From Endozoicomonadaceae bacterium (lineage in GTDB: Bacteria > Pseudomonadota > Gammaproteobacteria > Pseudomonadales > Endozoicomonadaceae): a DNA stretch of 36,438 nucleotides. Position 1 is the first letter of the stretch. Each line of letters opens with the position of its first letter. A program made the translations under genes and the position numbers. This document shows, piece by piece, positions 24,589 to 31,818 of this stretch. Under the pieces are notes generated by a model. The model was not told the DNA's origin. It did not search any database and was given only the letters and a program-made list of their open reading frames with translations. The DNA lies in the NCBI GenBank assembly GCA_023146365.1, contig JAGLCE010000079.1:1-36438 (forward strand), in the 5' to 3' direction.

Positions 24589-24987
24589 ATGAGTATGCAG
24601 GACCCGTTAGCTGATATGCTAACTCGAATCCGTAATGCCCAAATGGCAGAGCGTGCGTCTGTTAGCATGCCAGCTTCCAAAATTAAGGCTGCCGTTGCAG
24701 AAGTATTGAAAAACGAAGGTTACATCGAAGACTTTAAAGTTGAAGTTGAAAGTGAAGCCAAGTCTCAGCTCTGCATTGGGTTGAAGTACTTTGATGGCAA
24801 GCCAGTCATTGAAGAGCTGAAGCGTGTGAGTCGTCCTGGTCTGCGTAATTATGCAGCTACAGGTGAGCTACCGAAAGTTAATGGCGGCTTGGGTATTTCC
24901 ATCGTATCCACTAGCAAGGGTGTGATGACTGATCGTACTGCCCGTGCTGCGGGTGTTGGTGGTGAAGTGCTCTGTACTGTATTTTGA
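24589..24987 (+). CDS. rpsH: 30S ribosomal protein S8
   Basis: S8 binds the central domain of 16S rRNA and, in E. coli, represses the spc mRNA. The 132-residue product starts MSMQDPLADMLTRIRNAQ and has RPGLRNYAATGELPKVNGGL then GISIVSTSKGVMTDRTAR, the C-terminal RNA-binding part. Two ATGs (24589 and 24595) are possible; the first matches the family and lies after TAGGAGAGTGAAAAA. It sits between rpsN and rplF in standard order. Confidence 0.97.
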   Translation: MSMQDPLADMLTRIRNAQMAERASVSMPASKIKAAVAEVLKNEGYIEDFKVEVESEAKSQLCIGLKYFDGKPVIEELKRVSRPGLRNYAATGELPKVNGGLGISIVSTSKGVMTDRTARAAGVGGEVLCTVF

Positions 24988-24999
24988 GGGAGGGCTGAT

Positions 25000-25533
25000 A
25001 TGTCTCGTGTCGCAAAGAGTCCAGTTGAAATCCCTGCTGGTGTGGAAGTTAAACTGGCTGGTCAGCATATTGCTGTCAAAGGTGGTATGGGTCAGTTGGA
25101 TATTAATATTCATATGGCTGTTGAGGTAAAGCAGGAAGCAAACGTCCTGACGTTTGGAACTCGTGATGGTAGCAAGTTGTCACGAGCCATGTCTGGCACA
25201 ATTCGGGCGCTGGTGAACAACATGGTGGCTGGTGTCAGCGCAGGCTTTACCAAAAATCTGAAGTTGGTTGGTGTTGGTTATCGTGCGCAGCTTCAGGGTA
25301 AAACTCTGAATCTGTCTCTCGGTTACTCCCACCAAGTTGTCTATGCTCTACCGGATGGTGTCACTGCTGAAATGCCTAGCCAGACTGATATCGTTATCAA
25401 GGGTATCGATAAGCAGCTGGTTGGACAGGTGGCCGCCGAGATTCGTAACTTCAGACGTCCTGAACCCTATAAGGGTAAGGGTGTTCGTTACACTAACGAA
25501 CGTGTTCGTCGTAAAGAAGCCAAGAAAAAGTAA
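25000..25533 (+). CDS. rplF: 50S ribosomal protein L6
   Basis: L6 lies near the GTPase-associated region and the sarcin-ricin loop. The 177-residue product starts MSRVAKSPVEIPAGVEVKLA and has the two repeated alpha/beta domains of L6. The C-terminal signature is RRPEPYKGKGVRYTNERVRR. Its length equals E. coli L6. The ribosome site GAGGGAGGGCTGAT lies just upstream. It is 12 bases after rpsH and 14 bases before rplR. Confidence 0.97.
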   Translation: MSRVAKSPVEIPAGVEVKLAGQHIAVKGGMGQLDINIHMAVEVKQEANVLTFGTRDGSKLSRAMSGTIRALVNNMVAGVSAGFTKNLKLVGVGYRAQLQGKTLNLSLGYSHQVVYALPDGVTAEMPSQTDIVIKGIDKQLVGQVAAEIRNFRRPEPYKGKGVRYTNERVRRKEAKKK

Positions 25534-25547
25534 GGTAGGGTGACATC

Positions 25548-25898
25548 ATGAACGACAAAAAAATTACTCGTCTGCGTCGCGCTCGTCGTGCGCGGATGAA
25601 GATGCGGGAGCTTAGGGTTAATCGCCTGACCGTAACCCGTACTCCGCGTCATATTTATGCCCAGATTATTGCACCTGATGGTGACAAGGTTCTGGCAGCG
25701 GCTTCTACTGTAGAGAAAGAGCTGCGTGGTGATGCGACTGGTAATGCTGAAGCTGCAAAAAAAATCGGTGCTCTCATCGCTGAGCGTGCCAAGGCGGTCG
25801 GTATCACTCGGGTGGCTTTTGATCGCTCCGGCTTCAAGTATCACGGTCGTGTTAAGGCTCTTGCCAACGCAGCCCGTGAAAGCGGACTGGAATTCTAA
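25548..25898 (+). CDS. rplR: 50S ribosomal protein L18
   Basis: L18 binds 5S rRNA with L5. The 116-residue product has an arginine-rich N-terminus (LRRARRARMKMRE), the core RLTVTRTPRHIYAQIIAPDG, then VAFDRSGFKYHGRVKALANA near the end. The length is that of E. coli L18 within one residue. The start is preceded by AAGGTAGGGTGACATC. The rpsE start follows 12 bases after the stop. Confidence 0.97.
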   Translation: MNDKKITRLRRARRARMKMRELRVNRLTVTRTPRHIYAQIIAPDGDKVLAAASTVEKELRGDATGNAEAAKKIGALIAERAKAVGITRVAFDRSGFKYHGRVKALANAARESGLEF

Positions 25899-25910
25899 AG
25901 GGTGGGAGTC

Positions 25911-26414
25911 ATGGCAAAAGACGATAGGAAAAGTAAAGACGAAGGCCTTATCGAAAAGTTGGTTCAAGTGAATCGCGTCGCTAAGGTGGTCAAGGGTGGC
26001 CGTATTTTCGGTTTCACCGCTTTGACAGTAGTTGGTGATGGTAAAGGTAAGGTTGGTTTTGGTCGCGGCAAGGCGCGTGAGGTGCCAGTTGCTATTCAGA
26101 AGGCTATGGAAGCTGCTCGCTGTAACATGATTCAGGTGGATCTTAATGGTTCTACCATTCAGTATCCGTCAAAGGCTCGTCATGGTGCGTCCAAGATCTT
26201 TATGCAACCTGCTTCTGAGGGTACCGGTGTTATCGCAGGTGGTGCAATGCGTGCCGTTCTTGAAGTCGCTGGTGTTCAAAACGTTCTGGCCAAGTGTTAT
26301 GGTTCCACAAATCCTGTGAATGTTGTTCAGGCGACCTATAAGGGTCTGCGTGACATGCGCTCTCCAGAGGGTGTGGCTGCCAAACGTGGCAAGGCCCTTG
26401 AAGATATTCTGTGA
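25911..26414 (+). CDS. rpsE: 30S ribosomal protein S5
   Basis: S5 shapes the mRNA entry site and contributes to decoding accuracy. The 167-residue product has the E. coli length. Motifs are LVQVNRVAKVVKGGRIFGFT (spectinomycin loop region), GKGKVGFGRGKAREVP and GTGVIAGGAMRAVLE. ATG 25911 is chosen because MAKDDRKSKDEGL fits the family; an in-frame GTG at 25902 would add three residues. GGGTGGGAGTC supplies the ribosome site. It lies between rplR and rpmD. Confidence 0.97.
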   Translation: MAKDDRKSKDEGLIEKLVQVNRVAKVVKGGRIFGFTALTVVGDGKGKVGFGRGKAREVPVAIQKAMEAARCNMIQVDLNGSTIQYPSKARHGASKIFMQPASEGTGVIAGGAMRAVLEVAGVQNVLAKCYGSTNPVNVVQATYKGLRDMRSPEGVAAKRGKALEDIL

Positions 26415-26422
26415 GGTAGATC

Positions 26423-26608
26423 ATGGCAGATAAAATGATCAGTGTGACCCTTGTCAAAAGTACTAGTGGTCATCTGAAAAATCACAAGGCTTGCGTTCGT
26501 GGTCTGGGTCTTCGTCGCATTAATCATACGGTTGAAGTTGAGGATACTCGGGCGGTACGTGGCATGATCAACAAGGTTAACTACTTGGTTCGTGTGAAAG
26601 GAGAATAA
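26423..26608 (+). CDS. rpmD: 50S ribosomal protein L30
   Basis: L30 is a small protein of the 50S subunit contacting 23S rRNA domain II. The 61-residue product contains TLVKSTSGHLKNHKACVRGL and ends NKVNYLVRVKGE, with GLRRINHTVEVEDTRAVRGM in the middle; E. coli L30 has 59 residues. GAGGTAGATC precedes the start. It lies 8 bases after rpsE, and rplO starts one base after its stop. Confidence 0.96.
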   Translation: MADKMISVTLVKSTSGHLKNHKACVRGLGLRRINHTVEVEDTRAVRGMINKVNYLVRVKGE

Positions 26609-26609
26609 C

Positions 26610-27044
26610 ATGCGACTGAATTCTCTATCTCCGGCTGAAGGTAGCCGGAAATCTGGCAAGCGCGTCGGTCGTGGTATTGGTAGTGGATTGGGTAAAACCT
26701 GTGGCCGTGGCCATAAAGGTCTTAAGGCTCGTTCTGGTGGTTCAGTGAAACCTGGCTTTGAAGGTGGTCAGCAGCCTCTGCAGCGTCGTCTTCCGAAGTA
26801 TGGCTTCAGTTCTCGTATGGCTCGTCATACTGCAGAAATCCGTATCGCTGAATTGGCGTCCGTAAACGTTGACGTAATTGATATTGCAGCGCTGAAGGCT
26901 GCAAATTTGATTGCTGGTAACATTTTGCGTGCTAAGGTGATTTTGTCTGGCAAGCTAAGTAAGGCTGTGACCATTAGGGGGCTGGGTGTCACTAAAGGTG
27001 CTCGTGTCGCTATTGAAGCAGTTGGCGGGAAAGTTGAGGACTAA
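26610..27044 (+). CDS. rplO: 50S ribosomal protein L15
   Basis: L15 is a late assembly protein with a long basic N-terminal arm that penetrates 23S rRNA. The 144-residue product has the glycine-rich arm GRGIGSGLGKTCGRGHKGLK, then GGQQPLQRRLPKYGF. The C-terminal globular part has AKVILSGKLSKAVTIRGLGV. The ribosome site AAAGGAGAATAAC lies at the end of rpmD. The stop codon directly abuts the secY start, which implies coupled translation of secY. Confidence 0.97.
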   Translation: MRLNSLSPAEGSRKSGKRVGRGIGSGLGKTCGRGHKGLKARSGGSVKPGFEGGQQPLQRRLPKYGFSSRMARHTAEIRIAELASVNVDVIDIAALKAANLIAGNILRAKVILSGKLSKAVTIRGLGVTKGARVAIEAVGGKVED

Positions 27045-28367
27045 ATGGCGAAGACGTTACCTGTTGGAAATCATGGCGGATTAGGTGAACTGAAATCTCG
27101 CGTTCTGTATGTTTTGCTGGCTATACTGGTGTATCGGATCGGGGCACACATCCCCGTTCCTGGTATTAATCCGGAACGGCTGGCTCAATTGTTCAGTCAA
27201 AACGAAGGGACTATTCTCAGTCTCTTCAATATGTTCTCAGGTGGTGCGCTGGAGAGAATGTCGGTTTTGGCACTGGGGATCATGCCCTACATTTCTGCAT
27301 CGATTATCATGCAATTGATGACGGTGGTAAGCACTCAGCTTGAGCAGTTGAAAAAGGAAGGTGAAAACGGGCGTCGAACAATTAGTCAGTACACCCGCTA
27401 TGCTACCGTGATTCTGGCGCTTGTTCAGGGTACTGGTATGACGGTAGGCCTGGCGAATCAGGGTGTCTCTTTTTCTGCTGATTTCGGATTCTACTTTGTT
27501 GCTATCACTACGTTTGTGACTGGCGCTGTGTTTATGATGTGGCTTGGTGAACAGGTTACTGAGCGTGGCATCGGCAACGGTATTTCAATTCTGATTTTTG
27601 CAGGTATTGTTGCCGGGTTGCCTGGTGCGATTGGGCAGTCGTTTGAGTCTGCGCGACAAGGCGATATCAATATTCTGGTTTTATTGATGATAGGTGCTTT
27701 TGCTGTTGCTATTATTGCTGGAGTGGTATTCGTTGAGCGTGGTCAGCGTCGAATCACAGTCAATTATGCTAAGCGACAGCAGGGTCGTAAAATGTATGCT
27801 GCTCAGAGCAGTCATCTGCCGCTTAAAGTCAATATGGCAGGTGTTATCCCTGCCATATTTGCTTCCAGCATATTGCTGTTTCCTGCATCGATTGCGCAGT
27901 GGTTTGGTCAGGGCGATGGTTGGGACTGGCTTCAGGATATAGCCTTGTCGCTTGGTCCTGGGCAGCCGCTGAACATCATCCTATTCTCGTTTGGTATCGT
28001 CTTCTTCTGTTTCTTCTATACTGCTTTGGTGTTCAATCCAAAGGATGTAGCAGACAATCTGAAGAAGTCTGGTGCCTTTATCCCAGGTATTCGGCCTGGT
28101 GAGCATTCAGCTCGCTACATTGATGGTGTGCTGACCCGTCTTACCATGGTTGGTGCAATTTATATGACAGTCGTGTGTCTGTTGCCTCAGTTTTTGGTGG
28201 TGTGGGCCAATGTGCCTTTCTATTTGGGTGGCACATCGTTGCTGATTGTCGTGGTTGTGGTCATGGACACTATGTCCCAGATTCAATCACATTTGATGTC
28301 GCATCAGTATGAGTCGCTGATGAAGAAAGCTAATCTTAAGGGTTATGGTGCAGGTAGCACTTATTGA
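27045..28367 (+). CDS. secY: Protein translocase subunit SecY
   Basis: SecY forms the protein-conducting channel in the inner membrane and works with SecE, encoded at 213-584. The 440-residue product has about ten hydrophobic segments. The start of helix 2 after the plug shows MFSGGALERMSVLALGIMPY; SIIMQLMTVVSTQLEQLKKE and WLGEQVTERGIGNGISILIF are standard, and the C5 loop IPGIRPGEHSARYID carries the SecA-contact arginine. The start directly follows the rplO stop. Its length matches E. coli (443). RpmJ is encoded 38 bases downstream. Confidence 0.98.
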   Translation: MAKTLPVGNHGGLGELKSRVLYVLLAILVYRIGAHIPVPGINPERLAQLFSQNEGTILSLFNMFSGGALERMSVLALGIMPYISASIIMQLMTVVSTQLEQLKKEGENGRRTISQYTRYATVILALVQGTGMTVGLANQGVSFSADFGFYFVAITTFVTGAVFMMWLGEQVTERGIGNGISILIFAGIVAGLPGAIGQSFESARQGDINILVLLMIGAFAVAIIAGVVFVERGQRRITVNYAKRQQGRKMYAAQSSHLPLKVNMAGVIPAIFASSILLFPASIAQWFGQGDGWDWLQDIALSLGPGQPLNIILFSFGIVFFCFFYTALVFNPKDVADNLKKSGAFIPGIRPGEHSARYIDGVLTRLTMVGAIYMTVVCLLPQFLVVWANVPFYLGGTSLLIVVVVVMDTMSQIQSHLMSHQYESLMKKANLKGYGAGSTY

Positions 28368-28405
28368 GCTGATCGCCTATAACTCTGCTGGTAGTGGAGA
28401 ATATA

Positions 28406-28522
28406 ATGAAAGTACGTGCTTCTGTGAAAAAGATGTGCCGTAATTGCAAGCTGATCAAGCGTAGGGGTACCGTTCGGGTGATTTGTAGTGTAGAACCTCG
28501 ACACAAACAGCGTCAAGGCTGA
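28406..28522 (+). CDS. rpmJ: 50S ribosomal protein L36, zinc-binding form
   Basis: L36 is the smallest 50S protein, near the base of the stalk. The 38-residue product begins MKVRASVKKMCRNCKLIKRR and ends VICSVEPRHKQRQG. C11, C14, C27 and H33 give the CXXC...C...H zinc ribbon of the C-plus form, so expression is expected in zinc-replete cells. GTGGAGAATATA precedes the start. It is the last gene of the spc group, after secY, followed by terminator-like DNA. Confidence 0.96.
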   Translation: MKVRASVKKMCRNCKLIKRRGTVRVICSVEPRHKQRQG

Positions 28523-28550
28523 GTTTTTTGGATTTTAAATCACTCTCCGC

Positions 28551-28584
28551 CTGATCTTATCCGATCAGTCGGTTGATTTTTTTT
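28551..28584 (+). terminator. Possible terminator after rpmJ
   Basis: CTGATC (28551-28556) pairs with GATCAG (28563-28568), and eight Ts follow at 28577-28584 after an eight-base spacer. The stem is short and the T-run is offset, so termination may be partial and allow readthrough into the alpha operon. It marks the spc/alpha boundary. Confidence 0.45.
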
Positions 28585-28586
28585 CG

Positions 28587-28690
28587 TGCGAAATGTATCC
28601 TTAGCCGTTTTCGGGCTAAGGTTTTCTCTTCGCATTGAACCAGGCGATAAACCTTAATAGCGGAGACTATTGAATGGCCCGTATTGCAGG
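28587..28690 (+). promoter_or_regulatory. Alpha operon leader, candidate S4-binding pseudoknot
   Basis: An outer helix TGCGAA (28587-28592) / TTCGCA (28629-28634) encloses an inner hairpin CCTTAGCC (28599-28606) / GGCTAAGG (28614-28621). The ribosome site GGAG and the rpsM start lie just downstream. Nested helices directly before rpsM are the layout of the E. coli alpha-operon element, where S4 traps the ribosome on a pseudoknot. The inner hairpin followed by TTTTCTCTT could also act as a terminator. The assignment is by structure and position. Confidence 0.55.
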
Positions 28691-29030
28691 CGTCAATGTT
28701 CCGGATAACAAGCATACTGTTATCTCTCTGACCTATGTTTATGGCGTAGGTCGCCAGACTGCTTTAAAGATCTGTCAAGCGGCAGGCATCAAGCCTAACG
28801 CCAAAATGGGTCAGCTGAGTGAGGCAGACGTTGAAAAGCTGCGTACCGAAGTCGGTAACTTTACCGTCGAAGGTGATTTACGCCGTGAAATCAATATGAA
28901 CATCAAGCGACTGATGGATTTAGGCTGCTACCGCGGCTTGCGTCACCGTCGTAACCTTCCGCTTCGTGGCCAGCGCACTAAAACTAATGCGCGTACCTGT
29001 AAAGGTCCACGTAAGCCGATCCGTAAGTAA
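28674..29030 (+). CDS. rpsM: 30S ribosomal protein S13
   Basis: S13 sits at the top of the 30S head, contacts P-site tRNA and forms bridges with L5. The 118-residue product starts MARIAGVNVPDNKHTVISLT; the middle has GDLRREINMNIKRLMDLGCY and the basic tail RNLPLRGQRTKTNARTCKGP. Its length equals E. coli S13. It is the first gene of the alpha operon, after GCGGAGACTATTGA, and overlaps the candidate S4 leader. Confidence 0.97.
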   Translation: MARIAGVNVPDNKHTVISLTYVYGVGRQTALKICQAAGIKPNAKMGQLSEADVEKLRTEVGNFTVEGDLRREINMNIKRLMDLGCYRGLRHRRNLPLRGQRTKTNARTCKGPRKPIRK

Positions 29031-29074
29031 TACGCTGGTTAAACCAGTTGTCTTGACACAGGATAATTTCTGAT

Positions 29075-29464
29075 ATGGCAAAGCCAGGTTCTCGTTCACG
29101 GAAGAAGGTTAAAAAGACGGTGGTGGATGGAGTAGCACATGTTCACGCTTCTTTTAACAACACAATCGTGACCATTACCGATCGCCAGGGCAACACCCTG
29201 ACTTGGGCAACTGCCGGTGGCTCTGGCTTCCGTGGTTCCCGTAAGAGTACGCCTTTTGCAGCGCAGGTTGCTGCTGAACGTGCCGGTCGTGTGGCTGCTG
29301 AATACGGTCTGAAGAATTTGGACGTCTGTGTTAAAGGGCCTGGTCCAGGTCGTGAATCTGCTGTTCGTGCGCTTAATGCTTGCGGCTACAAGATTACTAA
29401 CATCACTGACGTTACTTCCATACCTCATAATGGTTGCCGTCCGCCCAAGAAGCGTCGAGTATAA
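29075..29464 (+). CDS. rpsK: 30S ribosomal protein S11
   Basis: S11 forms part of the platform near the E site. The 129-residue product has the E. coli length. HASFNNTIVTITDRQGNTLT, GFRGSRKSTPFAAQVAAERA and the C-terminal SIPHNGCRPPKKRRV are standard. The N of PHNG is the asparagine that can form isoaspartate. The start is preceded by ACACAGGATAATTTCTGAT. It lies 44 bases after rpsM and 16 bases before rpsD. Confidence 0.97.
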   Translation: MAKPGSRSRKKVKKTVVDGVAHVHASFNNTIVTITDRQGNTLTWATAGGSGFRGSRKSTPFAAQVAAERAGRVAAEYGLKNLDVCVKGPGPGRESAVRALNACGYKITNITDVTSIPHNGCRPPKKRRV

Positions 29465-29480
29465 GCAGGAGTCACGATAA

Positions 29481-30101
29481 ATGGCTAGATATACAGGTCC
29501 TAAGTGTAAGCTGTCTCGTCGTGAGGGCACAGACCTTTTTTTGAAGAGCGGCGTTCGTCCATTTGAGGCAAAATGCCGTGCTGAAGTCATTCCGGGCCAG
29601 CACGGTCAGCGACAAGGTCGTTTGTCCGATTATGGTGTTCAATTACGTGAGAAACAGAAAGTTCGTCGTATTTACGGTGTACTGGAAAAGCAGTTTCGTG
29701 GCTATTATAAAGAAGCGGATCGCATCAAAGGTGCCACAGGTTCCAATCTGTTGCAACTCCTTGAATGCCGCCTTGATAACGTTGTTTACCGTATGGGGTT
29801 CGGCTCTACCCGTGCAGAATCGCGTCAGCTAGTTGGTCACAAAGCTGTCACGGTTAATGGCCGAGCGGTTAATATTCCTTCTTATAAAATAAAGACTGGT
29901 GATGTCGTGGCCATTCGTGAAAAGTCCCAGAACCAGTTGCGTATTGGAGCGGCTTTGGATCTGGCTTCACAACGTGGTTTCCCGATGTGGGTGGAGGTGG
30001 ATGCCAAGAAAAAAGAAGGCATCTTCAAGGTAATGCCAGATCGAAGCGATCTTTCGGCTGAAATTAATGAGAACTTGATTGTCGAGTTGTACTCTAAGTA
30101 A
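29481..30101 (+). CDS. rpsD: 30S ribosomal protein S4
   Basis: S4 nucleates 30S assembly, lines the mRNA entry channel and represses the alpha operon. The 206-residue product has the E. coli length. The N-terminus MARYTGPKCKLSRREGTDLF is followed by QLREKQKVRRIYGVLEKQF and the S4 RNA-binding domain with RQLVGHKAVTVNGRAVNIPS. It has a single cysteine in the N-terminal segment, so no zinc site. CAGGAGTCACGATAA precedes the start. It lies upstream of rpoA by 30 bases. Confidence 0.97.
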   Translation: MARYTGPKCKLSRREGTDLFLKSGVRPFEAKCRAEVIPGQHGQRQGRLSDYGVQLREKQKVRRIYGVLEKQFRGYYKEADRIKGATGSNLLQLLECRLDNVVYRMGFGSTRAESRQLVGHKAVTVNGRAVNIPSYKIKTGDVVAIREKSQNQLRIGAALDLASQRGFPMWVEVDAKKKEGIFKVMPDRSDLSAEINENLIVELYSK

Positions 30102-30131
30102 GGAATAGATAACTAGGTGGGGTGTTCATCC

Positions 30132-31130
30132 ATGCAAAACTCGGCTACAGAATTTCTTACTCCTCGGCATATCGATGTCGAGGAAATTAGCCCAACTCGA
30201 GCGAAAGTTACGCTTGAGCCTCTTGAGCGTGGTTTTGGTCATACTCTGGGCAATGCGCTTCGTCGTATCCTTCTCTCTTCAATGTCTGGTTGTGCCGTTG
30301 TTGAAGCGGAAATCGATGGTGTACAGCACGAATACAGCACTGTTGAAGGCGTACAGGAAGATGTCATTGATATTTTGCTGAATCTGAAAGGTCTTGCGAT
30401 TCGTATGGAAGGTCGTGACGAAGCGGTGTTGACTTTAAATAAAAAGGGAGAATGTGTAGTAACGGCTGCTGATATTTTGCTAGATCACGATGTTGAGATT
30501 TTGAACCAGGCTCACGTTATTGCTCATCTCGGCGAAAAATCTGATTTTAATATGAAGATTAAGGTGCGTCGTGGTCGTGGTTATGAAACTGCTGATTCAC
30601 GTCGTTCAGAAGATGATGAGAGTCGCTCAATAGGACGTTTGCATCTGGATGCCACCTATAGCCCTGTTCATCTCGTTTCCTACGTGGTAGAAAACGCACG
30701 TGTGGAGCAACGTATTAATCTCGATAAGCTCGTGATTTATCTTGAAACCGACGGAACGCTTGATCCAGATGAAGCGATTCGCAGTGCTGCTACAATTCTC
30801 CAGCAGCAGCTAGTGGTGTTTGTAGACTTGGACGGTGATGCAGAACCTGAGCAAGAGAGTAAGGAAAACGAAATTGATCCTGTTCTTCTTCGCCCTGTCG
30901 ATGATCTCGAACTGACTGTGCGCAGTGCGAACTGCCTGAAAGCAGAGAGTATCTATTATATCGGTGACCTGACTCAGCGTACCGAAGTAGAGTTGCTCAA
31001 GACCCCGAATTTAGGCAAAAAGTCACTCACCGAAATCAAAGACGTGCTGGCATCTCGCGGTTTGAGTCTGGGTATGCGTTTAGATTACTGGCCGCCGGCC
31101 AGCATTAAAAACGATGGAGAGGCTTTTTAA
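30132..31130 (+). CDS. rpoA: DNA-directed RNA polymerase subunit alpha
   Basis: Alpha dimerises to start polymerase assembly and contacts UP elements and activators. The 332-residue product has the N-terminal domain with LEPLERGFGHTLGNALRRIL and the C-terminal domain with LRPVDDLELTVRSANCLKAE and TPNLGKKSLTEIKDVLASRG. The arginine in ELTVRSANC corresponds to E. coli R265. The acidic linker lies around residues 235-250. ATG 30132 is chosen over an in-frame GTG at 30117 because MQNSATEFL matches the family. Confidence 0.98.
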   Translation: MQNSATEFLTPRHIDVEEISPTRAKVTLEPLERGFGHTLGNALRRILLSSMSGCAVVEAEIDGVQHEYSTVEGVQEDVIDILLNLKGLAIRMEGRDEAVLTLNKKGECVVTAADILLDHDVEILNQAHVIAHLGEKSDFNMKIKVRRGRGYETADSRRSEDDESRSIGRLHLDATYSPVHLVSYVVENARVEQRINLDKLVIYLETDGTLDPDEAIRSAATILQQQLVVFVDLDGDAEPEQESKENEIDPVLLRPVDDLELTVRSANCLKAESIYYIGDLTQRTEVELLKTPNLGKKSLTEIKDVLASRGLSLGMRLDYWPPASIKNDGEAF

Positions 31131-31166
31131 GTTTGAATGCTAGGCAATTGGTAAGGAATTAGAGTT

Positions 31167-31550
31167 ATGCGTCACCGTAAAAGTGGACGAAAGTTAAATC
31201 GGACGAGTTCACATCGCATTGCGATGTTACGTAATATGACTGCGTCTTTGGTTGAGCATGAAATGATTAAGACTACTTTGCCTAAAGCAAAAGAGTTGCG
31301 CCGTGTAGCAGAGCCAATGATCACTTTGGCTAAGGAAGATTCCGTAGCTAATCGCCGTCTGGCGTTTAACCGTCTTCGCAACAAAGCTGCCGTAGGCAAG
31401 CTTTTCTCTGATCTGGGTCCCCATTTTAAGGGTCGTCCTGGGGGTTACCTTCGTATCCTGAAGTGTGGTTATCGTCACGGAGACAAGGCACCGATGGCCT
31501 ACGTTCAGCTGGTTGATCGTCCTATAGAGGTTGTAGCCGACGAAGAGTAA
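31167..31550 (+). CDS. rplQ: 50S ribosomal protein L17
   Basis: L17 lies near the exit of the peptide tunnel. The product has 127 residues, as in E. coli. It starts MRHRKSGRKLNRTSSHRIAM and has NMTASLVEHEMIKTTLPKAK and RPGGYLRILKCGYRHGDKAP. AAGGAATTAGAGTT precedes the start. It is the last gene of the alpha operon and is followed within 10 bases by a strong terminator. Confidence 0.97.
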   Translation: MRHRKSGRKLNRTSSHRIAMLRNMTASLVEHEMIKTTLPKAKELRRVAEPMITLAKEDSVANRRLAFNRLRNKAAVGKLFSDLGPHFKGRPGGYLRILKCGYRHGDKAPMAYVQLVDRPIEVVADEE

Positions 31551-31559
31551 ACTGCCAGT

Positions 31560-31601
31560 AGAGATAAAAAACCGAGCATATAAGCTCGGTTTTTTATCTC
31601 T
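31560..31601. terminator. Bidirectional terminator between rplQ and uvrA
   Basis: An 18-base perfect inverted repeat: the 5' arm 31560-31577 runs AGAGATAAAAAACCGAGC, the loop is ATATAA, and the 3' arm is 31584-31601. Each strand reads a GC stem followed by TTTTTT, so it can stop both the alpha operon and the convergent uvrA transcript. The remaining bases to 31818 show no gene. Confidence 0.92.
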
Positions 31602-31818
31602 GCGATTTTTTATAGTGGTGTGGATTTCAGTCGTCAGTGCGAGACATCTAACGGTTTATTCAGTGAAATGCGTTGCATCCTACACTTCATTAGAGGTTTT
31701 TATAGTTGAGAAACTTTTCTCGTTTGTAGTCGAGCCTATTTTTAACCAAGATAATATCGTTGACGGTGACTTTGTCCCGTTGACTCTCCTTCGGTAGATG
31801 CTGGCTTTTTTCATAAGA

